Translations under genes and position numbers: made by a program
NCBI RefSeq assembly: GCF_000004075.3
Contig: NC_026655.2
Location: 26,459,489 to 26,523,488 of the forward strand
Source: Cucumis sativus
Lineage: Eukaryota; Streptophyta; Magnoliopsida; Cucurbitales; Cucurbitaceae
Length of the DNA stretch: 64,000 nucleotides
Reading direction: 5' to 3'
The notes under the pieces: model-generated
Databases searched by the model: none
What the model saw: only the letters and a program-made list of their open reading frames with translations
Told to the model about the DNA's origin: nothing
Shown here: positions 46,798 through 59,200 of the stretch, one piece after another
How the letters are laid out: each line of letters begins with the position of its first letter
How positions within the stretch are numbered: position 1 is the first letter of the stretch

Positions 46798-47015
46798 TAA
46801 GCCGCCTCTCTCTTTTCTCACCTTACCTTCAGCGCTTTGCCACTATTCTTTTGCATTGTTCTTTGTTGTAACATAAACCCAATTTCCCATATTCTCTCAT
46901 TTTCCCACTGAAAAACTACCTCACACTCTTCATTTGCTTTGTATATTGTCGTTTCTTCTTCTGATTCGTCTTTTTTCTCACGTGGGTCTTGCTTTATTTT
47001 TCATTTCCTCAACTG

Positions 47016-47737
47016 GGTTAGTCTCGATTCTCTTGTATTGATTCGTTTTTTGATCATCGGATGTTGAAAAATCTCTCTGATTCTTGGATTTTTTATAATG
47101 ATGTTTGTGGGAGAGAGAAAATAAAACTTTATGACCCATGTTTTTGTTTTCCCTTTTCATTGTGAGTTTATGGCCTTTTGCTTTCTATGATATGATGTGG
47201 GTTACGGTTTCTTTTGAGGGGTTTTTTGTATTGTGTGTGTAGTTGCGTTTTCTTGGATTTAGTGATCTTTCTTTTGATGGGTTATGTTCTCGAGCTGGAA
47301 ATCTAATAATGTGGTTGTGTTATGAGTTCTGATGTTTTTGGTTTTTCTTTTTTGTTTTTTTTTTTTTTGTTTTTTGAGGTTCTCTGGGAGTCGATCGCTT
47401 TTCGGGGTTGAGTTTTTATTTTTTGAAATCTTTTTTTTGGTTTTGAAGGTTTCGTTTCTTGAATGACTTGCTTATTGGGCAATCGATCGTTTCAGATGAT
47501 GAGATTGTTCTTGATGAGTTTGTGATTGTTGATTAAAGGATGTTGCTATAGAGTACTTGTTGGTTTATTTTTGTACAATGCGAGGCTGTCGTTTCAGTTT
47601 AAATTTGATGTGATTGAAGATATACTGATAGTACTTTGTTCTTTTGTGATTGTCCGGTTGGCTTTGACATTGGAAACATACTGTATCATTGTATTATTTA
47701 TTTCTTGTGATTAAATTGATACTATTCTGGTATATAG
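47016..47737 (+). other. Probable 5'-UTR intron of PUF gene 1
   Basis: The leader text cacgtgggtcttgctttatt...aactgg|gttagt ends in a donor that is conserved in PUF gene 2 (tattgg|gttagt). The acceptor tatatag lies at 47731-47737, 36 nt before the ATG. The interval is T-rich. Coordinates are inferred. Confidence 0.5.
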
Positions 47738-47773
47738 GTGATTAAGGGGCTTTCCCGTGTACAAAATAGAAAA

Positions 47774-50700
47774 ATGGGCAGTAAACTGAAGTTTGAACTT
47801 GAGAGATTTCTCAGTGAGAATCCAATAGTCGCTTGTGAAAATGTATTTGCTGAAGAATCTGTTCAAAAAGGAGTACCATCAATGGGTGCAGATTCTTGTA
47901 GTGGTTTGTCCTTGGAGAAACTTCACAGTAATGGAAGTTTGGAGAATGGACCGGTCTTGATCAATGAGTTTCAGCAATCAAGTACTGGTCAGTTTCGGAC
48001 TGGGGAAAGTAACCGGATCGGAGATCGGTCATTGACATCTGCAGTGGAGAAATTAAGTTTGGGTGGGGAGGGGACAGGGCAAACTTGGATGAATCACCCC
48101 AATTTAATGGATGACCAATTTGAAAGCTATATGAATAAGCAGTCAATCAACTCTGAAGCATCAACGGTAGCTAATCCCTCTTTGAGGTCTTCAAATCGTG
48201 TGAGCAATGGTTACTATGAAATTCCTGTGCCAGGTCTTTCTCCTCAGCTCTCATTTTCAGCAAGACTCGTATCTGATGTCCAAAAGAAGGGGGATGCTGC
48301 TCACCTTACACCATTTGAGACTCCTAACTCTGCTATGCCATTCACTCATGAAGTTCCTGCTAGAAATTTGCAATTTTCTTTACCCTCTCATCATGATCAG
48401 ATGTTGTTGAATGGGCTATCCCCGGTTCATTTTATGCACCCACAACAAATGAATCATGGTGAAATAGGTCCAAATAGTGTAAAAGGAGAGCAGCTCCACA
48501 GCTGCAGGATGCAATGGCAGCAGCAATACCTGCATGATCTTCATAATCAGCAACTAGAGCGTTCGAATCTATTTGAATCTTGTGGTAATGCTGCATTTGG
48601 GTCGTTGCGGTTTCAGAGTCCTAAGCAGCAACGCTTTGTCGAGGTTCCATTTCATCCCTGTCGTGAGCAGTCTAAACATGAAGGATTCTGCAATGGGGCT
48701 GCACATTGTGCAGCTTCAGGGATACCAAATCATGCATTTGCAACACCTTTTCTAGATACATTAGATGCACAGGAAAAATGTTTCAAGCAAAGTTCTCCTA
48801 GAAAGATCCCCACAAGGGCTCATGGACTGATCGGAGTTGATACTGAGAAACTCAAATATTATTTCAGTCAAAACGGATTTCTTTGTCCAAGTTGTTATGT
48901 TAGGCAGTATGGTTTTCCTTCAACAGCCAAAGACTGCATCTGTCATGACAACTTTAGGGTATCTTCTATGCTATCTAGTCATGCAAATCGTAAAACAGAG
49001 ATTCCACCTCTAAAATGTAACTCTCTCGATGAAGCCACTGGTAAAATATATCTGATGGCTAAAGACCAACATGGTTGTCGCTTCTTACAACGGATGTTCA
49101 GTGAGGGTACTAAGGAAGATATTGAGATGATTTTTGGTGAGATCATTCATCATGTTTCTGAGCTCATGGTAGATCCTTTTGGAAACTATTTGATACAGAA
49201 GCTCCTTGGAGTTTGTGATGAGGATCAGCGCCTTCAAATTCTTTACAAAATAAATAGACCTGGTGAACTAATTCGAATTTCGTGTAATATGCATGGGTAT
49301 GCTCTATCTCTATTTGTTTCTTGACCTCGGTTTAGCCATCAATTTTGTGTCTTTGATCCACTTGTCTTCTAGTATTATTATTTTTTTTCATGGTTTAATT
49401 CTTTAATATAATATTCGTAATTTCAAACTACAGGACTCGTGCTGTTCAAAAGCTCATTGAGACTCTCAAAACCCCAGAGCAGTTTTCCTTGATTGTGTCT
49501 TTATTGAAGACTGGTATAGTTATTCTCATGAAAAATGTAAATGGTAACCATGTAGCACAGCATTGCCTGCAGTATTTGATGCCTGATTATATTGGGGTAA
49601 GTGGTACATACCCTTATCTGTAATTCAAATTTTCTATCTGCTGTTAAGATAAGTATAGCGGCACCACCATGATGGAAGAAACATGAGGGATATAAAGTTG
49701 AGTCGAAATCTATTTATTTAAAACAAATTACAAGAAGGTGAAGTTGTGCAGAAGTTCAACTTATATGTCCATCTTGACGTTGTTGTTCCAATGACTGTAC
49801 ATGAGTACAAGCAACAGATGTAATTGCAGGATTCTGTTTACTTGAAACCTTCCTCTCAATTAATTTAGCCTATCATCTTGCTTTAGTTTTTCTACTTGTT
49901 TATTGTATAACTCTTCTTCTTCTTGATAATTTGGGGACATAAAGTTGAGTGGAAAACTTGGGAGTAACTTGTAAGCATAGAGGATAATCTTCAAGTATCT
50001 TCTACATGTCAACAGATTCAATTTATTTGTTTTGCTTTTTTGAAGTGTACGCAGAGAATAGTGTGTTGTCAGTACGGAAATATTGGGAATATTATTACTT
50101 TGTTAGAAGGAACATTGGTAAAGACATTTGTAGTTTGTTGTAGGAGTTAGTTCATGCAACAGTTACGAATGGAGTAAAGAATTTTGGGAGATGGGAAGAG
50201 TTCTTTTTGGTAGAGATCATTCTCTCAAAGGCTATAATATTATCTCACATAAGGACATTGCCATCCATTATCTTGATGTCTGATGAGTACATATAGCTTA
50301 TTTTGACAACTAGATCTAGTTAAATATCAATAGAGAATAAAAAATTCACACCATTCCCTAATTCCTACTTCCTAGACAGCTAGGAGGTGGCCTTGAAAAG
50401 CTATGTTTCTGCAATGGTGTTTAATTTTTATGGGAGTTTATGTGGTTTGAAGATTTGGTGAGGACGTACAAGTTGAAGTGTTGAATTTTAATATCTTTGG
50501 TGTTGATTTCATTATCAGTTTTTGTTATGTTTATCCTTGTACCAATGCAGTAATGGTCTACTTTTTGTTCTTTTCCTCCTCCAAGTATAGTGAAAGAAAA
50601 CCAAATTTGTGATTTGAAGGATGCACATGGTTACATTGTATTTTATTTTTTTCTACTTCCATGTGCTCTTCTTCCTTGGTTCACTTTGGGATTCTTTTTA

Positions 50701-51914
50701 ACAAGCGATTTTGTGATGACATTGAATCCTGATAAATAAATTCTTCTGCAGTTTCTTTTTGATGCTGCGACAAAATCTTGTGTTGAGGTTGCAACTGATC
50801 GTCATGGTTGTTGCGTGCTTCAAAAATGCCTTGCTGTTTCTGATGCTAGACACCGTGACCGTTTGCTAAGTGAGGTTGTACGTAATGCTTTGGTTCTTTC
50901 CCAAGATCAGTACGGGTAATTTACTTTTGACCCTTCCATGGACTTCCTTTCTCTGTTATTTTGCAGTGTTGCAGTTTGATTCTTCAACTAACTTTTGTAC
51001 AAGATTTTAATTCTTTGATTCAAGTACTGTTCAAAAATAGCTTTGTAGATTGCAAAGTTGCGAGGCAAATATCTATTATGGAAAGGCTTTTTTTCCTCAT
51101 GAATGTATAATTTTTTTGAGATAAACTTTACTTAGAAGCTACTAATGGTATAGTATCTGAACCTATATGTAACAATCTCATCTCAAGTATTGAGGTTTAG
51201 AAATTTAGTCCAGCTAGATTAACTAGCTTCTCTATAGTTTGTTAGAGTAAATGTTTTAAATCATTTTGTCCGTGGCCTGTTCATGTGTAGTAATGTTTCA
51301 GAACTCAGTGTTCGACTTTAAATTGCAATGATGCAGGAACTATGTTGTGCAATTTGCCCTCGAGCTTGCACGGTGCCCTTCTATCCTTCCTTGGGTGACA
51401 TCTGGCATCTTTAAACGGCTAGAGGGCCATTTTTCAGACTTGTCCATCCAGAAATATAGCAGTAATGTTGTTGAAAGATGTGTTTATGCTGGAGATGAAT
51501 ATCTTGCTAAAGTCGTTGATGAGTTGATAAATGACGAACGATTCAGCCAAATTATGTTGAACCCATATGGAAACTATGCAGTTCAAGCAGTGCTGGCTCG
51601 TTCTGGGATTTGCAAAGTGAGTATCACTCCCTTTGTTTTGAAGTATTAGCTATAAACGTTGGTTAGTACTATTTGTTATCTTTTGAACTCGTGCACTACT
51701 TTTCGATAAGCCATAAAATTACAATAATGGATCTGGTACTGTTACTGTCTCTGCTGTTTCAATCTGATTTCTAATTGAGTTACATGAATGCTTTTTGGCC
51801 AAACAGAGTTCTGTTCATGCTAAACTTGTGGCTGCGATCAGACCCCACGTCCCTTTGCTTAGGACGAACATGTACGGGAAGAAAGTTCTTGCAGTGCTTG
51901 CAAAAACAAACTAA
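47774..51914 (+). CDS. Pumilio/PUF RNA-binding protein, tandem copy 1 (745 aa)
   Basis: Sequence-specific 3'-UTR binder expected to control mRNA stability or translation; closest in style to the Arabidopsis APUM9-12 group. Exons: 47774-49296, 49434-49596, 50752-50915, 51337-51616, 51807-51914. The open frame begins earlier at a GTG (47738), but the first ATG is 47774 (MGSKLKFELERFLSENPIVA) and lies after a splice acceptor. Residues 1 to about 415 are low-complexity, Ser/Asn/Gln/His-rich. The PUF domain follows, with helix-2 motifs in order: QHGCRFLQ, FGNYLIQ, HGTRAVQ, NGNHVAQ, RHGCCVLQ, YGNYVVQ, KYSSNVVE, YGNYAVQ. Repeats 8, 7 and 6 read N/Q, S/E and N/Q, the U-G-U code of PUF proteins. Repeat 5 has Cys where the usual stacking Arg sits. 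Coding-intron positions and phases match copy 2. Confidence 0.93.
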
Positions 51915-54900
51915 TTGGCGCAATGGTCAACTAAGATTGTCCGTCTCTAACCTGCATTTTTTTTTTTTTTTGTTGTTGTTTGTTAAGGAGGGCATAGCTA
52001 GTCTTTTCCTCAATGTGTTTTCTTCTCATTTTTTTCTTTGTGTTTGTAAAGAGAGCTTAGGCAATTAACCATGGATTGCAAGTGTGTGCAACATGGTTCC
52101 ATCTCCTTATCTCGAAAGAAACCGATCGGAGATGAAGTATCCATTTCGTGGATGTGACTACCGTGACGACAAACGGTTACACATCTGTATTTTTTCCTTT
52201 TGTAGATTCGTTGTTGTACTAGAGACCGAGATGGCGACAGTAAGCTTAGGCTCTTTTCAGTAATGTATAGACTTTTGAGTATGGTTGTTTTAATCTGATT
52301 AAAAATCATGCTCATGGGAAGGAGTCATCTGCTTTTCCTTAGTTTGTTCTTTTGTTTAGAAAAAGCCTTTTTTTGATTTGGTATTCAAATTTGGTTAGCC
52401 GATAACTTTATGAAAAACTGAAATTATAGTTTGATCGGTTTGAAGTGTTTACCCCTACCAATCACTCTCTCTTTAAAGATGATATAGTAGGCGTTTTATC
52501 CACTGTGCTTGGAATGTCTGTTTTGAGAATTTGTTTGCTTTAGGAAAACCATGATGAATTTATGTTTCCTGTGAAGGGTAGATGAAAAAGAGAGATGGAA
52601 GAGGCAGTAATGATGGTGTTGGGGGTCAAAATGGTAACTTTTAATGGAGTGTGGGTGTAGCCATTAGAAACCAAAACACTCTTTGTCTGAAAAATAAATG
52701 GCTGATTTTTTTTGCTTTAATAGTTTTGGGGGCTAAGGCGACGTCGTTTTGTAGACTTTTGTCAGTAGCATAATAGGATTACGACAAGTCGGAAAATGGA
52801 ATTAAAATAATAATATTAACAATAAATAAATAACTACCAAAGACAGCAACAGAAATAAAATATTATGAAAAAAAAAAGTGAAGAATGTGAAAAAAAATAT
52901 CATTTTCGAAAAATGCGAAAAAAAAAACTATATATATATTTTTATCAATATATTCTCTCTCTCTATATTTATTATTCTTTTTCTCTCCCTCATTGCTTTA
53001 TTGAAAATTTTCATTCCATAATTGAATTTCCCTTTTGTTAACTTTTTTTCCAAAAATATGATAAATGCTAGTATTTCTCTCTCTAACAATTTTTTGTTTT
53101 ATATATTAATCTATATACACAATTTTATTATTATTATTATTAAAATGATTCTTTAATTTATTTATGTATTAAGAAAAACATTTTGGGATGTATCTACGAG
53201 GCCTAGTTAAACGAAAGGCATTCTAATAAACTTAGAGAGATGGTTTGATATTTATTAGAGTAATAAATTAAAATGGTGTAATTTGTGTTATTATTTTAGA
53301 ATGTTTTTATTGGATTTTGTGTACATTATTCATTAATTGATATGTCCTTAGAGGACATGGTTGGGGTGCTTTTTGACATGACCAAAAAGCAACTTTTTCA
53401 TGCCCAAAACTATTTCTTTCCTCTTAAATTTATTTCCTTGTGAATTCTTGGTCAATTTTAAAAAATAATAATAACTTATTTAGAAATTTTAGTTTGATTT
53501 TTTAAACTATTGTAAAGGTTTGAGATGAAAATAACCTTTACTCAAACAAAAATTAATTTTGATATAAATTTGAATGGTATTTATAGTTATAAACTATTAA
53601 TTTAACTAAATATTCTCTAATTGATATACTGCCAATTTATATGTTTTTTATTATAAAATAAGTACACATATATTATGGGAAAAACAACAAATATGTGTGT
53701 GTGTGTGTGTTTTTTTTTATAAATGATACTATTTAGAAGTTTATATATATATTTTGTTGTTGAAAATAGAAATAGATTCTAACCTTATGCTATTGGAACT
53801 AGTTTTCTTCACCTTATTTATAGAATTTGATTTTTTTGTAGCCCTAATTTTAAGTTATACATTTCCATTGATTCATGAAATAAGTGACCAAATGGGATAA
53901 GTTGACCAAATGGAATAAGTTCATGCATATTTTAAAATTTAACCATTATATGAAAATCGAGCCATTTGATTACCGATCCAATTGAGCTAAGACTCGAAAA
54001 TATGTAACCAAGGTTCATACAAAGTAAATAACTTCAATAGTTTAAATTATGTTTGCGAAATGCCTAGATGAACTATCAAACATAATTCTAAATAGAGTAT
54101 AACTGTAATTAAAAAAATAAAAATCCAAAACTCTAACTTAATATTTTTTCATATTTATTTTTACCAAAATATCTTTTTCATATATAACAACTAATACTTG
54201 TCAAATATGGTTAAATGAACTAAAATATTTTAAAAATATATATATAACAAAATTTTAAATATTTTTTAAAAATAGAGTAAATATTTCCAACAATTGTAAA
54301 ATAATTTCTAAAAAAACCAATATTATAACTCAATAAATATTGTTACATGAGAATATAATTAGTTAAAGATAAAAGTTATTTTTATTCTTATTGGTTCATA
54401 ATAGTTATTTTCAAGATTTAGCTGTGAATTAGGTATGCCCCGTAATTATTAATGAAGAGGTTGAAGAAGTTAGGATATATATATATATAATTTAATGGGA
54501 ATAATTTAAATATGAGAATGAAAAAATAATTGAACTAAAAAAACAACAATAATAATTAGAATTAAATAAAAAAGAAAACTGTATAGTAATACACAAAAAG
54601 ATTGATAGTTATTATTTATGGGCAAATAAAATGGAATATATTCTATAAATATGAGGAGTAATCAAAACAATCTTTGCCATAAAATTAAGATATTGGCTTT
54701 TTTAGAAATTTATTCATCATTTAAAGCATGTGACATTTTCATTTATTTTCATGTATATATATATATATATACATTATTTTGAATTTCCTAACTATGAATT
54801 ATAATTTTATTTCATGATATCGATAATCTTCTTAAAAATATAAAAAATAAAATTTATTAGACTTAAACTTACAATTTTATATATAATAAATATTTTGCAT

Positions 54901-55300
54901 TTTAATGGAAGAAATAATCGTATGTTTGTTTATCTAAATTTGTATAAATTTTGTTAATGCTTATAATTTTGATCTTCATTCATTTGATAAAATTAGGTCA
55001 AAATGTTTTCAAAATCAAATACGATTAAATCTTTGCAAAGTACAACAAAAGATTCAACAAACTTTTGGAAATGAAATCTTATATAAGTTAAAGATCATAA
55101 TATTCACTAAACCAAATCATATTTAATTATTATTTATTTTGGTAAGGTTTGATGAGTCAAACATTAGAATAATATGAAATCTTTGTTGTTATAAAATATT
55201 TAAAAAGAAACGAAAACCCAAAAGCGAAGGCTCGCAAAGGGACTGAAGAGAGATACAAAAATAAAGATGATATATATATATATATATTTTATAAAAAGAA
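51915..55300. other. Spacer between the two PUF genes
   Basis: About 400 bp of likely 3' UTR of copy 1, then AT-rich spacer. A stretch at about 52790-53000 (aataaataaataac, aaaatatcattttcgaaaaa, tgcgaaaaa, ctctctctatatttat) resembles the DNA upstream of PUF gene 1 at 45840-46100. It therefore looks like the outer part of the duplicated promoter, now separated from the inner part by about 2.2 kb of AT-rich DNA (53.1-55.3 kb). A (GT)n tract lies at 53694-53710. No gene seen. Confidence 0.45.
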
Positions 55301-55321
55301 TTGAAAAGGAAGAAACAATGG

Positions 55322-55355
55322 AAAACGTAACACTCCAAATCCATGCAGGTTACTT
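55322..55355 (+). promoter_or_regulatory. Conserved promoter block of PUF gene 2
   Basis: The same block as at 46541-46574, with one mismatch (catgcagg in place of catgcatg), so the RY core CATGCA is kept but not the full palindrome. It is followed by similar leader elements: cgccgcctctctt, acgtgggccttccttatttt and tattgggttagt. Confidence 0.6.
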
Positions 55356-55650
55356 GATTACTCTCTCCCTTTTGATATTTTTTTTGCCAATCTCTTTATT
55401 TTTCCTATAATTTCTCCTTCTTTAATCCCTTCTCTTCTCATTCTCTTCCTCTTCACGCCGCCTCTCTTCTTGTTCTTGTTCTTCTTCTTCTACACCTACA
55501 CCCCTTTTTCCTATTCTATTCGATCATTCTTGGAAACCCCACATTTTCTTTGATCAAAAAACTCTTCCTTTTCCTCTACATTTTACCCCCTTTCCCCCCT
55601 TTTTCCTTCACTGATACGTGGGCCTTCCTTATTTTCTCTAATCGCCTATT

Positions 55651-56191
55651 GGGTTAGTTTTGATTCATCCCTTTTCGTTTTTTCTTCCCTTTGTGTTTTT
55701 GGAGCTTTTGCGATACTGATTTTTTTGATCAAGTTGTGTTTCTTTAGGACCCTTTTTCTGATTTTGATGATCGAAGGTTATTTCGGTGTGTTTTGCGATT
55801 TTTCTATGTCTATTTATTTACTGCATTGGTTGTTTTGATTGTTTCGGTACGGTGTTTTTGGTTGATTTTGTTTCTTTTTATTTTTTTGCTTCTTGTCCTT
55901 GTGTAGAAGTTTGACTGATATTCAGAAGGATTTTGTTCTTGTTTCTTTTAATCTCTATGAATGGTCTGTTTTCACTGTGATTGAAGGGCTCTATTAGTGA
56001 GATCGTCACAAATTTGTGGGTTAGGTGATTTGGATTGTGATTGTTGGCTTTTGTTCAATATTTTCATTGTTCTTTATCTGGGTTGTGGGATAGCAGTGAT
56101 TGGTTGCTTTTGTACAATGTAGGTTGGAGATTTGTTCAAATTATGATCTGATCTTTGATGCTAAAAAGTGTGTGTGTTTTGCTGCTTGGCA
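55651..56191 (+). other. Possible 5'-UTR intron of PUF gene 2
   Basis: The donor tattgg|gttagt near 55650 matches the one in PUF gene 1. A candidate acceptor is gcttggcag at about 56191, roughly 108 nt before the ATG. Other acceptors are possible. Confidence 0.4.
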
Positions 56192-56299
56192 GGCGAAGAT
56201 AGAAACGTTTGTGTGTCACTGTATCATTTATTCTTTAAGTGAGGGGTTTGCTTTTGTTACCTTTTGGTACAGTGAGTTTTTTGTGAGTTAGTTACAACA

Positions 56300-59200
56300 A
56301 TGGAAGAGATGCCTAATGAAAATGAATTCGAAGACATTGCGAAATATATTGGCAATCAGATTCCTAATGTTGCATCTGGTAATGCAGATCCTGAAGGTTT
56401 GTCATCAATATCTGTGAGTTCGTATGAAGGATCTTCCATGAGAGATTACCATAGCAACGGGAACTTGATGGATGGAAATATCTCTATGAGTACACTCCAG
56501 CAATCATCTATGGATCACACTTCAACTAGGCAAAATTTTGTACCGGGCGATCAGTCATTGACTCGTGCATTTGAAAAGTTAAACTTTGGTGATGAGTCGA
56601 AGGTGCGTGCTTGGAAGTCTCGTGCCATTCTGTTGGAAAACCATTACTCGGACAACTTGAGCAAACAGTTACAGAATATCGATCCGTCAGTGTTTGCTGC
56701 TTGGAGTTCTTCAAATCACTTGACTAATGGTGTTCATGATTCCCATTCGACAAGACTTGGCCACCAAAACTCTCCTTCCAGATATATACCTGAACAGTAC
56801 AAGAAGTGGCAAACTGGTCAACTTCAGCCATTTGAGTCTTTGTCCCCTAATGCACATTTAACCCATGAGGTGGCTAATGTGTCTGGTCCGAATTCACAGT
56901 TCCCAATTGCATCTCAAAGGCAGCAAGTTCTCCACAATGGGCGACGTTGCATACATCCACAGCAATTGGAACGTCTGCTTCCAATTCAACAACATGAAAA
57001 CATTGCAGGTAGGATTTCAAGTCAGAATCGTAAGCCTCAATATTACGAGGTTCCAATTGCTCACCATCTTGAACAGTCTAATCATGAACCAACATGGAAG
57101 CCGAGTGCATTTTGTAGGGGTTCAAACCAGTTAAATTCTGTATTTTCAACACACTATATGGACACAGTTCAAGGTATGGAAAAAGTTTCCTTTCCTAGAA
57201 AGATCCTTGGTAGAAGTCCTGGAATGAACACTGTTGATGCTATGAGGTTTATGTCTATGGATGCTGATAAATCATCCAATCATGTCAACCAATGTAGATT
57301 TCTCCGCCCAAATAGCTTTTTTCGGCCCAACAATTTGTCTACAGCTAATGAATGCATGTGTCGTGATCACTCTTCTGCTATGTACTCAGAATCTCCAAGT
57401 CTTAAGTTAGTGCCGGAGAGATTTAATTCTGTTGATGAAGTTCGGGGTAGAATATTTCTCATGGCTAAAGACCAACATGGTTGTCGTTTCTTGCAACGGA
57501 AATTTATGGAGGGTACTGATGAAGATATTGAGAAAATTTTCAAAGAAATTATTGATCGTGTTGTTGAACTCATGATGGATGCTTTCGGAAATTATTTAGT
57601 ACAGAAGCTGCTTGAAGTTTGCAATGACAATCAGCGGATGCAAATCCTACGTAGAATTACACAGAACCATGGTGAACTTGTTATGATTTCATGTGACATG
57701 CATGGGTATGCTCTTTTCTTTTCATTTCTGATACCCCTCATGGATTAAACACGAGCATTCGTCAAAGTCATTGTATTTCCTTTTATTGTTTATTAATTCT
57801 CTTCCAATATCTTCTATCTTAACGACAGGACTCGTGCTATTCAAAAGGTTATTGAAACCCTTAAAACCCAAGAGCAAGTTCACATGATTGTCTCAGCTTT
57901 GAAGTCTGGTATAGTGACTCTGATGAAAAATATAAATGGCAACCATGTGGCACAACATTGCCTTGATTATTTGATGCCTAGTTGCCGTGAGGTGAGGATT
58001 CTATTTTCTAGATCTGTTATTTTGACTTTGTCTGTTTCAAGCGTGAAGGCACTCACCTAACCTGTTGTTTAGAGTTTAGGCAAAGAACACTATCGGTATC
58101 TGTTTAATCATAGGGAATTGTAAAATAAATTCCATGTGTGATGCAACAAAGTAATATTTTTATTTGAAATTTTCTTCCCTTTTAGTTCATCTTTCTGGGG
58201 ATCTTTGCTATTCGCTTTCAGATTATTCCTTTGGTTATTTCCAATTCCAGAAAAAGAAAGTCTTCAAAAGTCTTTGGTAGGCCTTCTACTTAGTTGAGTA
58301 TGAGGAGAGGAAGGAATGACAGCCTAGATAAGTCTACTGCGAGCAGCAGCAAAATTTTAAAGGAAATAGTTTGAAGGGTAGAATGACATGAAGCAAGGAA
58401 AGGAATTAATGGAAAATCTGAGAGCAGAGTCCAACTTGTTGGGAGTATCTGAGTAGGGGGAGGACACTCTTAATATTCTTTCCAGCTTTCTACTTCCTCT
58501 CAATCTTTAGATTTCTTCCAATGCTTTCTCAGTCTTTTCCATAGTAAACACTTGTATATCCATATCATTAAATTGGCAAAATAATAATGATGTGAATATG
58601 CTTTAGGGTCAGGTGAGCAGAGCGTTGTAGCCAGTTTGAGAGTTTATGATAAATTAAACACTTGTATATTCATCAATTGATATGCTTGAATGACTTTTAG
58701 ACTTTTGGTTTTTCTACTTGCAAGATAGAAGATTCATATTAAAAGTTGGGGTTCATTAGAGTGCATTAGTTCATTCATTGTGCATCTATCACCCGTACTT
58801 GGATCTTTCCTAATACTTTCTTCCTGAGGTCTGAATATTCCAGGATTCAAACTTCTTCTCTTCATCATCATTTAGATATAAAAATTTATTGGTGGATTAA
58901 GAGTCATTGCATGTTTAACAGCTGAATTTCTCTTTTAATTTCTTTCTTTTTTTTATTGTTGATTTCATTGTTAATGGTGTTGTTTCTCATGTGTTCTTGC
59001 ATCCTTTACCAAATTTACTGGAAATTTTCTGTTCTCTCAAATGCTTGTACTCCCTTTCTCCTTAAAACATAAAAGTGAAAACGTGGTATTCCGTTTCTCT
59101 CTCTGTAATCAATTATTTCCATAGATTCTTATATTGTTTTATTAGCAACTATGTGCAGTTGTGTTGTCACGGAATAGAATATCAATTTTAATAACCGTAC

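Noticed and set aside
47738..47773. In-frame extension of PUF copy 1 starting at GTG
   Set aside because: GTG is not a normal nuclear start, and the position coincides with a splice acceptor (tatatag). The ATG at 47774 is used instead.
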